Assembly (NCBI GenBank): GCA_030537195.1
Contig: JAUNOK010000018.1
Span: 1 to 53,179, forward strand
Length of the DNA: 53,179 nt
DNA from: Eubacteriales bacterium
Lineage (GTDB): Bacteria > Bacillota > Clostridia > Lachnospirales > Lachnospiraceae
Reading direction: 5' to 3'
Shown here: piece after piece, positions 16,791 through 25,768 of the stretch
Layout: every line of letters starts with the position of its first letter
How positions within the stretch are numbered: the first letter of the stretch is position 1
Made by a program: the position numbers and the translations under genes
The notes under the pieces: model-generated
The model's database searches: none
Seen by the model: the letters and a program-made list of their open reading frames with translations, nothing else
Told to the model about the DNA's origin: nothing

Positions 16791-18089
16791 TTAAAGGTCA
16801 TCGGGCGAGTCATAAGGCTGCACGGTGACTTTTCTTTTATCCAGAAAATGCTGTACTGTGAGGTTTAACAGATAGCTTAATACGGCAAATACCGGAACTC
16901 CGAGAAACATTCCGATTACGCCGAACAGTGCGCCGCCCACAGTTATTGAGAATACAACCCATACAGGCTTAAGTCCTGTTGTACTGCCGATAATACGAGG
17001 TCCGATGAGCAGACCGTCAACCTGCTGTATGCAGATGATCATAATTACGAATATAATGAGCTTGATAGGGCTTGCAATAACGATAATTACGCCGCCAATC
17101 ACGCCGCCGATATATGGTCCGAAATACGGAATCATGTTCGTTATACCGACAATAACGCTTATAAGCACTGCATAAGGCAGCTTAAGAATCATCATTACAA
17201 TAAAGCATATAATCATGACAATAATTGAGTCAAATGATTTGCCTATAATATAATTGATGAAAATGCTTGCACAGTTCTTGCAGATAATTCGTGTATTGTC
17301 AGCTGTTTTCTTAGGAAGAACAGCGTATAAGAATCTCTTGAAATGATAAAAGATATTCTTATTATCAGAAATCATGTAGACAGACACGATAATTGCAATA
17401 ACAAGGTTCAATACACCGGAAAGAATTGCCATGGATGTATTGAGAATGTAAGGAACAATATTGCCAAGTGCTCCAGTCAGGTAATCAACGAGCTTAGGAA
17501 GTGCATCTTCAATCTTCTGATTAATAAAATTATAATCAATAGAAGAGTTGGCATGCTTATTCTCAAACTCAGTGAACCAGTTGCGGATGTTGTCGTACCA
17601 CACAGGAGCCTGATTGGCAATCTCTGTAATACTCTTGTATATCTGTGGTACAACGAAACCTATTAATACTGCAAATGCGCCTACAGCAATCAGGTAAGCA
17701 ACAAGAATAGAAAGCATTTTGGCAGCCTTCTTAGACTTGATATGACATACACCCATGAAAAACTTGTTATAAAGAGCTTTAATAAAAGGATAAAGAACAA
17801 GCGCAATCATGGCACCGGTAAGGAATGGCGACAGTATATGGAATATATTGCCAAGGGACTTAACGGTTGCGGGCCAGTTACCAATAAACTTATATATAAG
17901 AATTGCGCCAAGCACAAAAAGCAGACCGTATACAACAATTGTAAAATACTTACTGTTAGGCTGAAACACATTCTTAGCGACAGCTTTGTCTGGCTTAGGT
18001 GGCTGTTCCTGTTCAGAATCAAGATCAACAGCCTCAATTGGAATATTGTCAACATGTTTTGGCTGCGGTTCAAACTTTTTTAACTTCAT
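16791..18089 (-). CDS. AI-2E/PerM-family (DUF20) membrane transporter
   Basis: 432 residues. A charged cytoplasmic N-terminus (~45 residues) is followed by about eight membrane segments in the AI-2E transporter/PerM pattern, with the family's conserved C-terminal region MIPYFGPYIGGVIGGVI ... GPRIIGSTTGLKPVWVVFSI. Members are putative permeases or antiporters; substrate assignments (AI-2, ions) differ between members and cannot be made here. GAGGG precedes the ATG. It converges on trmB and the small gene with a 6-base gap and no obvious terminator except the 16735 hairpin. Confidence 0.88.
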   Translation of the reverse strand: MKLKKFEPQPKHVDNIPIEAVDLDSEQEQPPKPDKAVAKNVFQPNSKYFTIVVYGLLFVLGAILIYKFIGNWPATVKSLGNIFHILSPFLTGAMIALVLYPFIKALYNKFFMGVCHIKSKKAAKMLSILVAYLIAVGAFAVLIGFVVPQIYKSITEIANQAPVWYDNIRNWFTEFENKHANSSIDYNFINQKIEDALPKLVDYLTGALGNIVPYILNTSMAILSGVLNLVIAIIVSVYMISDNKNIFYHFKRFLYAVLPKKTADNTRIICKNCASIFINYIIGKSFDSIIVMIICFIVMMILKLPYAVLISVIVGITNMIPYFGPYIGGVIGGVIIVIASPIKLIIFVIMIICIQQVDGLLIGPRIIGSTTGLKPVWVVFSITVGGALFGVIGMFLGVPVFAVLSYLLNLTVQHFLDKRKVTVQPYDSPDDL

Positions 18090-18272
18090 ATCAACCCTCT
18101 TTTCTTAATAAATGTATATTAAATATGAATATTTTCTCTTAAAATCGGGAATATAATAGAATTATAAGGGTTATAAAGGCACATATCAATAAAAAAAGCA
18201 TGCCAAAATCATGAAAAAACAAGAAAAATGTAAAAAAAGTTAAATTGTTCTTAAATAAATACAAAAAAGTGC

Positions 18273-18301
18273 TTGCATTTTATTAAAACATGCTATAGAA
18301 T
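18273..18301 (+). promoter_or_regulatory. tRNA-Lys promoter
   Basis: TTGCAT (18273-18278), 17-bp spacer, TAGAAT (18296-18301), 48 bases before the tRNA. The preceding ~180 bases are A-rich and hold no gene. Confidence 0.6.
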
Positions 18302-18349
18302 ATCACTTGTGCTTGAGACAACACGAAAGCACAGAACAAAATAAGTTAA

Positions 18350-18422
18350 GCACCGCTAGCTCAGTTGGTAGAGCACCTGACTCTTAATCAGGGTGTCCAG
18401 GGTTCGAACCCCTGGCGGTGCA
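18350..18422 (+). tRNA. tRNA-Lys (anticodon CTT)
   Basis: Cloverleaf: acceptor GCACCGC/GCGGTGC, D arm GCTC-AGTTGGTA-GAGC, anticodon stem CCTGA/TCAGG with loop CTCTTAA giving anticodon CTT, T arm CAGGG-TTCGAAC-CCCTG, discriminator A. CCA is not encoded. Confidence 0.96.
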
Positions 18423-18426
18423 CTGG

Positions 18427-18473
18427 AAGGTCTTATGATTTAGGGAATCCTAGGTTGTAAGGCTTTTGTTTTT
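18427..18473 (+). terminator. tRNA-Lys terminator
   Basis: AAGGTCTTA (18427-18435) pairs with TAAGGCTTT (18458-18466) using two G-T pairs, followed by a T-rich run. Confidence 0.65.
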
Positions 18474-18489
18474 ATATAAGAATAGTTGT

Positions 18490-18518
18490 TTGACATAAAT
18501 ATATGAATAGAGTATTAT
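18490..18518 (+). promoter_or_regulatory. Strong promoter of small RNA
   Basis: Consensus TTGACA (18490-18495), exactly 17-bp spacer, TATTAT (18513-18518). The predicted start falls on the first base of the stem at 18524. Confidence 0.75.
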
Positions 18519-18523
18519 GATAA

Positions 18524-18618
18524 TACAAAGGAACTTACCGATAGACGGCTAGCCTTTGTAGATTAGAGAGTTAAAAAATAACTGCCCAAACTGTCCAGGC
18601 TGGGGCGGTTATTTTTTT
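18524..18618 (+). ncRNA. Unassigned ~95-nt small RNA with own promoter and terminator
   Basis: The transcript predicted from the upstream promoter begins with TACAAAGG (18524-18531), which pairs perfectly with CCTTTGTA (18553-18560). The enclosed part contains a CCG/CGG stem with an ATAGA loop and unpaired AACTTA and CTAG segments. A 16-nt purine-rich linker leads to a terminator, AAATAACTGCCC (18576-18587) / GGGCGGTTATTT (18603-18614), with T7. No reading frame fits. It does not match a riboswitch, 6S or tmRNA core I can recall. It may be a trans-acting sRNA or a terminating leader for the small gene at 18751. The rest of the 18423-18750 interval is tRNA terminator and AT-rich sequence. Confidence 0.55.
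18576..18618 (+). terminator. Terminator of the small RNA
   Basis: 12-bp stem with one G-T pair and a T7 tract at 18612-18618; the loop is AAACTGTCCAGGCTG. Confidence 0.9.
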
Positions 18619-18750
18619 GTCTTTTTATCAGAAAGAATAACATAGACAAAGTTTAAATACAACAAAAAACAACGCAATGCACCAATTGCATACTAATCGG
18701 ATAAAATATTGTGGATTATAACATACTACATTCGAAAGGAGGTAGTATTT

Positions 18751-18960
18751 ATGTTTCCAGCATTTGACTATAATCATGAAAAAGATGAGTACAGAAACGG
18801 ATATGGTGATGGACATGGCGATAAAGGTTATGATGATGGTGAGAATGAATTTGCCAGCAACTTGGACGAAAGCGATGTGATGCGTCCGGTCAATTCACTT
18901 GATGATTATACAAGTTTCCTTTTGTGGGGAACTGATTTTGACGATAAGAATAATATCTAA
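18751..18960 (+). CDS. Small acidic hypothetical protein (69 aa)
   Basis: A strong AAAGGAGG site lies 8 bases before the ATG at 18751, so the longer frame from 18709 is not used. The product is acidic and rich in Gly, Asp, Tyr and Asn, with near-repeats NGYGDGHGDKGYDDGENEF in the middle. No membrane segment or recognised domain. It lies between a small RNA and a DUF5685-DnaJ pair that has its own promoter. Coding is well supported by the ribosome binding site; the function is unknown. Confidence 0.65.
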   Translation: MFPAFDYNHEKDEYRNGYGDGHGDKGYDDGENEFASNLDESDVMRPVNSLDDYTSFLLWGTDFDDKNNI

Positions 18961-18998
18961 AAATAATATTAATAATTTATTAATCTTTCAAAGGCAGA

Positions 18999-19027
18999 TT
19001 GACTGAATATTTTCTATGTTATATGAT
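18999..19027 (+). promoter_or_regulatory. Promoter of the DUF5685-DnaJ operon
   Basis: TTGACT (18999-19004), 17-bp spacer, TATGAT (19022-19027). It excludes the TTG-like upstream starts of the next gene. Confidence 0.65.
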
Positions 19028-19054
19028 AAGCGAAAATGGAGGTATGCATTAGGT

Positions 19055-19921
19055 ATGTACGGTTATATTGTTGTTGACCAGCCAGAACTTAAGTTCAGAG
19101 AATTTGATAAATACCGCTCATACTATTGCGGTCTGTGCGATTCACTTGCGGAGGCGCATGGATTAAAGGGGCAGATTTCCTTAAGCTATGATATGACATT
19201 TCTGGTTATACTCCTTACAGGGCTGTATGAACCGGAGACAACGTATTCTGAGGAACGCTGCGTCACACATCCATTAAGAAAGCATCCTGTGCGGCGTAAC
19301 GTTGTCTCAGATTATGTTGCGGACATGAATGTACTTCTGACATATTACAAATGTATGGACGACTGGTACGATGAGAAAAAGGTCTTAAAAAGAACTTATG
19401 CAGGTGTGCTTAAAAGAGATATTAAAAAGCTTGAGAAGAAGTATCCCAAGAAAGCATCTGTAATAAAGGAAAGTCTAAAAAAGCTGTCAGAATATGAGAA
19501 GGCACAGGAAACTAACATAGATAAGCCAGCCGAACAGTTTGGAATATTGTTGGGAGAAGTTGCTGCCATGAAAGATGATGAGTGGAGCATCGAATTAAGA
19601 GTGCTTGGCAATAATCTTGGCAGATTCATATATCTGTTAGATGCGTATGATGATCTGGAAAAAGATGAGAAAAAGAACAACTACAATGTGTTTAAGTATC
19701 ATAAAGATGTAGAGGATTTTGACACATTTGCAGAGAGCATACTTAAAGCATATATGGCAGGATGTGCAAGGGCTTTTGAGAGGCTGCCTATCCTTGCTAA
19801 TGCAGAGCTGTTAAGAAATATTATATATTCAGGTGTATGGACAAAGTTCTACGCCGCCAGAAGGAAAAGAAATAACACTGCCGGTAAGCAGTTGGAGGAA
19901 CATAATGACAGATCCATATAA
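19055..19921 (+). CDS. DUF5685-like protein
   Basis: 288 residues beginning [20 protein letters not shown], which resembles my memory of DUF5685 proteins. An early CGLCDSL motif plus later Cys/His ([10 protein letters not shown]) may bind metal. The rest is helical; the conserved-looking [24 protein letters not shown] contains an aspartate-rich DAYDD motif that recalls metal-binding helices of prenyl transferase folds, but I do not claim that function. The start is set by the promoter at 18999 and GGAGG 12 bases upstream. Its end overlaps the following DnaJ gene by 17 bases, so the two are translationally coupled. Confidence 0.7.
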   Translation: MYGYIVVDQPELKFREFDKYRSYYCGLCDSLAEAHGLKGQISLSYDMTFLVILLTGLYEPETTYSEERCVTHPLRKHPVRRNVVSDYVADMNVLLTYYKCMDDWYDEKKVLKRTYAGVLKRDIKKLEKKYPKKASVIKESLKKLSEYEKAQETNIDKPAEQFGILLGEVAAMKDDEWSIELRVLGNNLGRFIYLLDAYDDLEKDEKKNNYNVFKYHKDVEDFDTFAESILKAYMAGCARAFERLPILANAELLRNIIYSGVWTKFYAARRKRNNTAGKQLEEHNDRSI

Positions 19922-20708
19922 AGTGTTGGGAGTATCAAGAGATGCTTCCGATGATGAAGTGAAAAAAGCATACAGAACACTGAGCCGTAAGTATCATCCT
20001 GATGCTAACATCAACAACCCTAATAAAGATCAGGCAGAAGAGATGTTTAAGCTTGTACAGCAGGCATATAACCAGATTATGCGTGAGCGCGAAGGTGGAT
20101 ACAGCAGTCAGTCATATAGCCAGACAAGATACGGAACAGGACGTTCAGACCACTATGGTTATGATGGTGATTACCAGAACCAGTCACAGGGCGGATATGG
20201 AGATTTCGGAAGCTTCTGGGGATTCGGTCCATTTGGATTTGGCGGATATACAGGAAGCTATGGTGGCAATGGATATGGACCAGATAATATGAGTGGCAAT
20301 GATCCTACAACTGTTCATCTGAGAGCAGCAGCTAATTATATTAATAATTCAAGTTATGATGAGGCTATTAATGTGCTTAATAACATAACTGACCGAGATG
20401 GAAGATGGTACTATTACAGTGCATTGGCTCATCTTGGAAAAGGTGAAGAGGCAACAGCATTGGAAGATGCCAAGCGTGCGTTAGATTCTGATCCTGACAA
20501 TATGCAGTATCAGTTATTGTATCAGCGTATAGCAAGCGGTGGAAGCTGGTATGCAGGAAGAAGAACACAGTATCAGGGACCATCATCAACAACATATTGT
20601 ACGGGATGTGCGCCATGGGTTGCACTCTGTCTGTGTTCCAATATATGCGTGCCGATGTGTTGTAGCTGTGGTTCAGGAGGCTATTATCCGGGTGGCGGAA
20701 GTATATAA
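19905..20708 (+). CDS. J-domain protein with TPR-like and Cys-rich tail
   Basis: 267 residues. An N-terminal J domain (about 1-70) with the HPD tripeptide in KYHPDAN that stimulates DnaK ATPase is followed by a Gly/Tyr/Ser-rich linker (about 75-145), a short TPR-like helical repeat ([13 protein letters not shown] ... [15 protein letters not shown]) and a Cys-rich end ([20 protein letters not shown] followed by CCSCGSGG). It lacks the zinc-finger and substrate domains of true DnaJ. The ATG has GGAGG 7 bases upstream. Coupling to the DUF5685 gene suggests a dedicated co-chaperone for that protein or its target. Confidence 0.85.
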   Translation: MTDPYKVLGVSRDASDDEVKKAYRTLSRKYHPDANINNPNKDQAEEMFKLVQQAYNQIMREREGGYSSQSYSQTRYGTGRSDHYGYDGDYQNQSQGGYGDFGSFWGFGPFGFGGYTGSYGGNGYGPDNMSGNDPTTVHLRAAANYINNSSYDEAINVLNNITDRDGRWYYYSALAHLGKGEEATALEDAKRALDSDPDNMQYQLLYQRIASGGSWYAGRRTQYQGPSSTTYCTGCAPWVALCLCSNICVPMCCSCGSGGYYPGGGSI

Positions 20709-20722
20709 TAAGCAATTAATAA

Positions 20723-20765
20723 GGGATGTTACCAGAACATTTGGTTAAGGTAACATCCCATTTTT
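20723..20765. terminator. Terminator after the J-domain gene
   Basis: Perfect 11-bp stem GGGATGTTACC (20723-20733) / GGTAACATCCC (20749-20759), then ATTTTT. It is placed between convergent genes. Confidence 0.9.
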
Positions 20766-20775
20766 AATGCTTTGT

Positions 20776-22590
20776 TTAATTATTCTTTTCTTTCTCAATC
20801 CATGCATCAAGATTATTAAATAATATATCAAACTGAACAGGTCCCATGTCGAGTACATACTGGTGGAAATTCTTAAGATTGAACTTATCTGAAAGCTCAC
20901 TTTGTGCCTGAGCCTTTAACTGTTCAAAACCTAACATTCCGAGAACGTATTTGCAATAATTACCAGGGTCAGATACAAATGCATAGTACATTTCATGGGC
21001 AATCGAAGTGTCATCAAAGCCATACTGGCTGATGAAGCGGTAGACGTCATCTTCACTCCAGCCATAATAATTAACGCCGATATCGCCTTTGGCATACAGA
21101 CACAGAACAGTAGCATAATTAGCACCATACATTCTGTTAAGGGCATCATTGCCAGTCTGTGCATAATTATATGAAAGAACCTCAACATACGAAGCCCAGC
21201 CTTCAACATAACCGCCCGGTGTGAGAATATATCTTATCCAGTCAGGATTGCTGGCTGCAAAATACTGAGTCTGATACATATGTCCCGGATATCCCTCATG
21301 TGCAAGTGTAGGATATAGCTCGCTTGCAGAAGTGCCTGATGAATTGATGTATATTGAATTGACATCAAGATTATCAAGCTGCGGGATAAAGTACATTGCA
21401 GGGCTTGTGTAGTCCTCAAGCGCCTTTGAGACATATTTGATATCATAATTCACATCAGGAATCTCAGGAAAATCATCGGTTATCCTTTTCTTAAGGTCGG
21501 TAAGTATGCCAACCGGGTCTGTAAGATTGAATGAAAATGTATCAAATTTATCTAATATGCTGGAATCCCTGAAAGCCAGAGTCTGCATTGTAAGCATGTA
21601 TTTCTTGATATATGAATCGACAAGCTTATCGTATTCGTCAACAGATTTATTCCATCCAAGAGTAGAGGAAAGAATATATTCAAAATACCTTGAACCATCA
21701 GGATAATTACATAAACCGCCTGAATATCTGTTAGAACCTTTCAATGAAGTAAGCGCATTTACAAGGAATGTGTATCCCGGTATTACGTGTTCATTGACAG
21801 CGGACACATTTTTAGCCTTATAATCGGCTATGTCCTGCGAAGAAAGTCCTTCAACAGAAGCAATCTTTTCATTAAAAGTTGATATCATGACACCGTCTTC
21901 TGAACCGGCAGTCTCAAGGAATGAATTGCAGCTTTCGATTACTTCATCTGCAAGTGTATCTTCCATAAAATATCCGTTATCAGCACGAAGCTTCTCGAAT
22001 GCAGCCATGTTCTCGAAATATCCGTCGACATCGCACAGAAGCCCGATATATTCGTCAACATCCTTCTTTTCTTCAAATGTATACTCAGCAAAGAGCAGTG
22101 GCAGCTGGACGTGTATTCCTGTTGTTGTCTGAAGCTGTGTATTAAACATATACAGGTCGCTGTATTCCAGTTCATTTTCCATATACATAAGAAGCTCATC
22201 AAGCGTTATCTGCTGTTTAGCAGATAGTGAATTCCTGTCAAATGCTCTGAGTGTGGATATGACGTCCGTATAATCTGAGGTATCATCAGGATTATCAAGA
22301 TTATATCTGCCAAGAGTTATATCGTAATCATCAATACCGAAATCCTGTGGATGCTCGACATAAGCATGCAAAGATACCGTGTCAGCACTTAACAAATCAG
22401 CAAACAGACTGTTGATATATTCTGTGAAATCAGCGTTGTCCTCTGAAGCGGATGAGTTGATTTCTGATATCTGTCTGTGACTCCATGGCAGACTACAGCC
22501 GGACATGGTTATAATAATAGAAAGAATCACAAGAATACAGGCTGTTTTATTAATAAATTCATGTAGCAGGGGGTGATGTTTGTTATGCAT
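20776..22590 (-). CDS. DUF885-family lipoprotein, predicted metallopeptidase
   Basis: 604 residues with a lipoprotein signal peptide (lipobox MSGC at about residue 32). The central-C-terminal domain has LAHEGYPGHMYQTQ, the HExxxGH-type motif of the DUF885 family, thought to be a zinc peptidase related to carboxypeptidase Taq-like folds, plus TPGGYVEGWASYVE downstream with the third-ligand glutamate. It would sit on the outer face of the membrane and cleave peptides or amide bonds; the substrate is not known. AAGGAG lies 7 bases before the ATG. Single gene, with a shared terminator downstream. Confidence 0.88.
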   Translation of the reverse strand: MHNKHHPLLHEFINKTACILVILSIIITMSGCSLPWSHRQISEINSSASEDNADFTEYINSLFADLLSADTVSLHAYVEHPQDFGIDDYDITLGRYNLDNPDDTSDYTDVISTLRAFDRNSLSAKQQITLDELLMYMENELEYSDLYMFNTQLQTTTGIHVQLPLLFAEYTFEEKKDVDEYIGLLCDVDGYFENMAAFEKLRADNGYFMEDTLADEVIESCNSFLETAGSEDGVMISTFNEKIASVEGLSSQDIADYKAKNVSAVNEHVIPGYTFLVNALTSLKGSNRYSGGLCNYPDGSRYFEYILSSTLGWNKSVDEYDKLVDSYIKKYMLTMQTLAFRDSSILDKFDTFSFNLTDPVGILTDLKKRITDDFPEIPDVNYDIKYVSKALEDYTSPAMYFIPQLDNLDVNSIYINSSGTSASELYPTLAHEGYPGHMYQTQYFAASNPDWIRYILTPGGYVEGWASYVEVLSYNYAQTGNDALNRMYGANYATVLCLYAKGDIGVNYYGWSEDDVYRFISQYGFDDTSIAHEMYYAFVSDPGNYCKYVLGMLGFEQLKAQAQSELSDKFNLKNFHQYVLDMGPVQFDILFNNLDAWIEKEKNN

Positions 22591-22671
22591 ATGATACTCC
22601 TTACTGTCTTAATTAATATTATAAAAAATGCAGCTTTATTATTCACATATTGTATCATACTTAATACAGAC

Positions 22672-22700
22672 TTGACACTTATTGTAAATTTTTCTATGAT
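22672..22700 (+). promoter_or_regulatory. metG promoter
   Basis: TTGACA (22672-22677), 17-bp spacer, TATGAT (22695-22700); leader of about 70 bases, too short for a T-box. Confidence 0.75.
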
Positions 22701-22778
22701 AAAGTTTACGGATAAAGGATTCACACTACATTTGCGTTATAGCGATGAATTAGAATAATAGATTATGGAGGAAATGAT

Positions 22779-24752
22779 ATGCCACAGAGTAAAGGTCCAT
22801 TTTATATGACAACAGCTATTGCCTATACATCAGGCAAGCCACATATCGGTAATACTTATGAAATCGTTCTTGCAGACAGTATTGCAAGATTCAGAAGACA
22901 GGAAGGTTACGATGTATTTTTCCAGACAGGAACTGACGAGCATGGTCAGAAGATTGAGCTTAAGGCTGAGGAAGCTGGAATTACACCTAAGGAATTCGTT
23001 GACAATGTTTCAACAGAAATCAAGAGAATCTGGGATCTTATGAATACTTCATATGATAAATTCATCAGAACAACAGATGATTATCATGAGAAGCAGGTTC
23101 AGAAGATTTTCAAGAAACTTTATGATCAGGGAGACATTTATAAGGGTTCATATGAGGGTATGTACTGTACTCCATGTGAGTCTTTCTGGACAGAGAGCCA
23201 GCTTGTTGACGGCAAGTGCCCTGACTGCGGACGTGAAGTTAAACCAGCTAAGGAAGAGGCTTATTTCTTCAAGATGAGCAAATATGCTAACAAGCTTATT
23301 GAACATATCAATACACATCCAGAATTCATCCAGCCTGTTTCAAGAAAGAATGAGATGATGAACAACTTCCTTCTTCCAGGACTTCAGGATTTATGTGTAT
23401 CAAGAACATCTTTCAAATGGGGTATCCCAGTTGATTTTGATGACAAGCATGTAGTTTATGTATGGCTTGATGCGCTTACTAACTATATTACAGGTATCGG
23501 ATATGATGCTGATGGCAATTCTTCAGAGCAGTACAAGAAGTTCTGGCCAGCAGACCTTCACCTTATCGGTAAGGATATTATCAGATTCCATACAATTTAC
23601 TGGCCAATATTCCTTATGGCACTTGGTGAGCCACTTCCTAAGCAGGTATTTGGACATCCATGGTTATTACAGAATGACGGTAAGATGAGTAAGTCTAAGG
23701 GAAATGTTATCTATGCAGATGACCTTGTAGACCTCTTCGGCGTTGATGCTGTACGTTATTTTGTTCTTCACGAAATGCCATTTGAAAATGATGGTGTTAT
23801 CTCATGGGAGCTTATGGTTGAGCGTATGAACTCAGACCTTGCCAACACACTTGGTAACCTTGTAAACAGAACAATTGCAATGTCTAACAAGTATTTTGGC
23901 GGAGTTGTTAATAAGACTGGCGTAGAGGATGCTGCAATTGACGGCGACCTTAAGGCAGTTGTAACAGCAACAAGAGATAAGGTTCAGGCAAAGATGGCTA
24001 CACTTCATGTAGCAGATGCTATCACAGAGGTATTCACACTCTTTAAGAGATGTAACAAATATATCGACGAGACAATGCCTTGGGCTCTTGCAAAGGATGA
24101 GGCACAGCAGGACAGATTAGCAGAAGTTCTCTACAACCTTGTTGAGAGTATTACAATCGGTGCTAATCTTCTTAAGTCTTTCATGCCAGAGACTACAGAC
24201 AAGATTCTTGCACAGCTTTACCCAGCTAATCCAGAGGTAGGAGTAAGAGATTTTGACGATCTTGCTACATTTGGCTTAAGAGAAACAGGACTTAAGGTTA
24301 CTGAGACTCCAGAGATTCTTTTCGCAAGACTTGACTTCGAGAAGGACCTTAAGGAAAAGGTTGAGGCTATTCAGGAAGCACAGAAGAAGGCTAATGGTGT
24401 TACAGAATATCCACAGGTTGAAGCTAAGCCTGAGATTACATTTGATGATTTTGAAAAGGTTCAGTTCAGAGTTGCCAAGGTTCTTACATGTGAAGCTGTT
24501 AAGAAGACAAAGCTTCTTAAGTTCGAGCTTCAGATTGGTGATGAGAAGAGAACTATTGTATCTGGTATCCAGAAGTACTATAAGCCAGAGGAGCTTATTG
24601 GTAAGAAGTTAGTTGTATGTACTAACTTAAAGCCAAGAAAGATCTGTGGTATTGAGTCACAGGGAATGATTATCTCAGCATGGGATGATAAGGATAACTT
24701 ATCAGTTCTTACTCTTGAGAAAGATATTATTGAAGGCGCAGAGATTGGCTAA
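22779..24752 (+). CDS. metG: Methionyl-tRNA synthetase
   Basis: 657-residue class I synthetase that charges tRNA-Met. The HIGH-type signature HIGN is at about 22, a CxxC zinc knuckle pair (CTPC and CPDC) follows, and KMSKS is near 302. The last ~105 residues (FDDFEKVQFRVAKVLTCE onward) are an EMAP-II/Trbp111-like tRNA-binding domain that also dimerises the enzyme. GGAGG precedes the ATG. tatD follows after 5 bases, a common pairing in Firmicutes. Confidence 0.97.
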   Translation: MPQSKGPFYMTTAIAYTSGKPHIGNTYEIVLADSIARFRRQEGYDVFFQTGTDEHGQKIELKAEEAGITPKEFVDNVSTEIKRIWDLMNTSYDKFIRTTDDYHEKQVQKIFKKLYDQGDIYKGSYEGMYCTPCESFWTESQLVDGKCPDCGREVKPAKEEAYFFKMSKYANKLIEHINTHPEFIQPVSRKNEMMNNFLLPGLQDLCVSRTSFKWGIPVDFDDKHVVYVWLDALTNYITGIGYDADGNSSEQYKKFWPADLHLIGKDIIRFHTIYWPIFLMALGEPLPKQVFGHPWLLQNDGKMSKSKGNVIYADDLVDLFGVDAVRYFVLHEMPFENDGVISWELMVERMNSDLANTLGNLVNRTIAMSNKYFGGVVNKTGVEDAAIDGDLKAVVTATRDKVQAKMATLHVADAITEVFTLFKRCNKYIDETMPWALAKDEAQQDRLAEVLYNLVESITIGANLLKSFMPETTDKILAQLYPANPEVGVRDFDDLATFGLRETGLKVTETPEILFARLDFEKDLKEKVEAIQEAQKKANGVTEYPQVEAKPEITFDDFEKVQFRVAKVLTCEAVKKTKLLKFELQIGDEKRTIVSGIQKYYKPEELIGKKLVVCTNLKPRKICGIESQGMIISAWDDKDNLSVLTLEKDIIEGAEIG

Positions 24753-24757
24753 TAGAT

Positions 24758-25579
24758 ATGAAGATATTTGAAACTCATGCTCATTATGATGATGAAAGAT
24801 TTGATGAGGACAGAGATGAACTTATAAGCAGCATGCTTAGTGATGCAGGGGAGCTTGATTACATTGTTAATGTAGGTGCAAGCCGTCAGGGTTGTGAGGC
24901 TTCCCTTGCACTTGCTGCACAGTATGAAAAGGTATATGCGGCGATTGGTTTCCATCCAGAGGATATTGTAAGATTGAAAGAATCGGACATTGAATGGCTG
25001 GAAAATATGCTGAATGAAGCTAAGGCAAGAAAGATTGTTGCGCTTGGAGAAATCGGACTTGATTACTACTATGTGTCAGATGATGCAGATATAGCGGCTG
25101 CTGAAAAGAAGCAGCAGCGAGAATGGTTTGCAGCACAGATGAATGTAGCGTACCGCACACACATGCCGGTAATGATTCATTCAAGAGATGCATGTCAGGA
25201 TACAATCGACATATTAAAGAGTAATCACGGACAGGATACAGGCGGAATTATCCACTGTTATTCATATAGCAAGGAATCAGCAAGAGATTTTCTTAATATG
25301 GGCTTCTCTATAGGAATCGGCGGAGTGCTTACATTTAAGAATGCCAAGAAGCTTGTAGAAGCAGCTTCATATATACCAATGGATAGAATTGTTCTTGAGA
25401 CAGACAGCCCATATATGGCACCTGAGCCTAACCGCGGTAAGAGAAACGACAGCCGCAATATAAAATACGTTGCAGAAAAGCTGGCGCAGATTAAAGGGCT
25501 TGATACGCAGGAAGTTATTGATATCACTAACCAGAATGCGAGAAGGCTGCTTTTTGGGGCTGAAACCTATAAATTATAA
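24758..25579 (+). CDS. tatD: TatD-family metal-dependent hydrolase
   Basis: 273-residue TIM-barrel metallohydrolase with the family's metal ligands: HAHYDD at the N-terminus, GEIGLDYYY, IHSRDA, IHCYS and ETDSPYMAPEP. TatD proteins act as 3'-5' deoxyribonucleases or D-amino-acyl-tRNA/ester hydrolases; the precise role of this copy is unknown. It is translated directly after metG, with a 5-base gap and a weak ribosome binding site, so coupling is likely. Confidence 0.93.
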   Translation: MKIFETHAHYDDERFDEDRDELISSMLSDAGELDYIVNVGASRQGCEASLALAAQYEKVYAAIGFHPEDIVRLKESDIEWLENMLNEAKARKIVALGEIGLDYYYVSDDADIAAAEKKQQREWFAAQMNVAYRTHMPVMIHSRDACQDTIDILKSNHGQDTGGIIHCYSYSKESARDFLNMGFSIGIGGVLTFKNAKKLVEAASYIPMDRIVLETDSPYMAPEPNRGKRNDSRNIKYVAEKLAQIKGLDTQEVIDITNQNARRLLFGAETYKL

Positions 25580-25583
25580 TAAA

Positions 25584-25660
25584 ACGGCTATTTAGTAGGT
25601 CTTTTAACGTGGTTTTTATCGTTAAAACCATGAAAACACCTACTAAATAGCCGTATTTTT
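25584..25660. terminator. Large 17-bp inverted repeat, probable bidirectional terminator
   Basis: ACGGCTATTTAGTAGGT (25584-25600) pairs perfectly with ACCTACTAAATAGCCGT (25638-25654); inside, TGGTTTT/AAAACCA adds a second stem. A T-run follows on the plus strand (25656-25660), and the opposite strand ends in GTTTTATT. It lies between convergent tatD and rsmA. The 25661-25768 stretch has no gene but repeats parts of the arm: TAGGTCTTTAG near 25670 and CCTACTAAAG near 25723. Confidence 0.7.
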
Positions 25661-25768
25661 GTTGTTGTATAGGTCTTTAGTCTAGAAATAACCTGATTTA
25701 CATGAATTTTGCTGCAAAAAAACCTACTAAAGCAGTGAAAATGCGACTACTTATAGGTATAACGTCCC

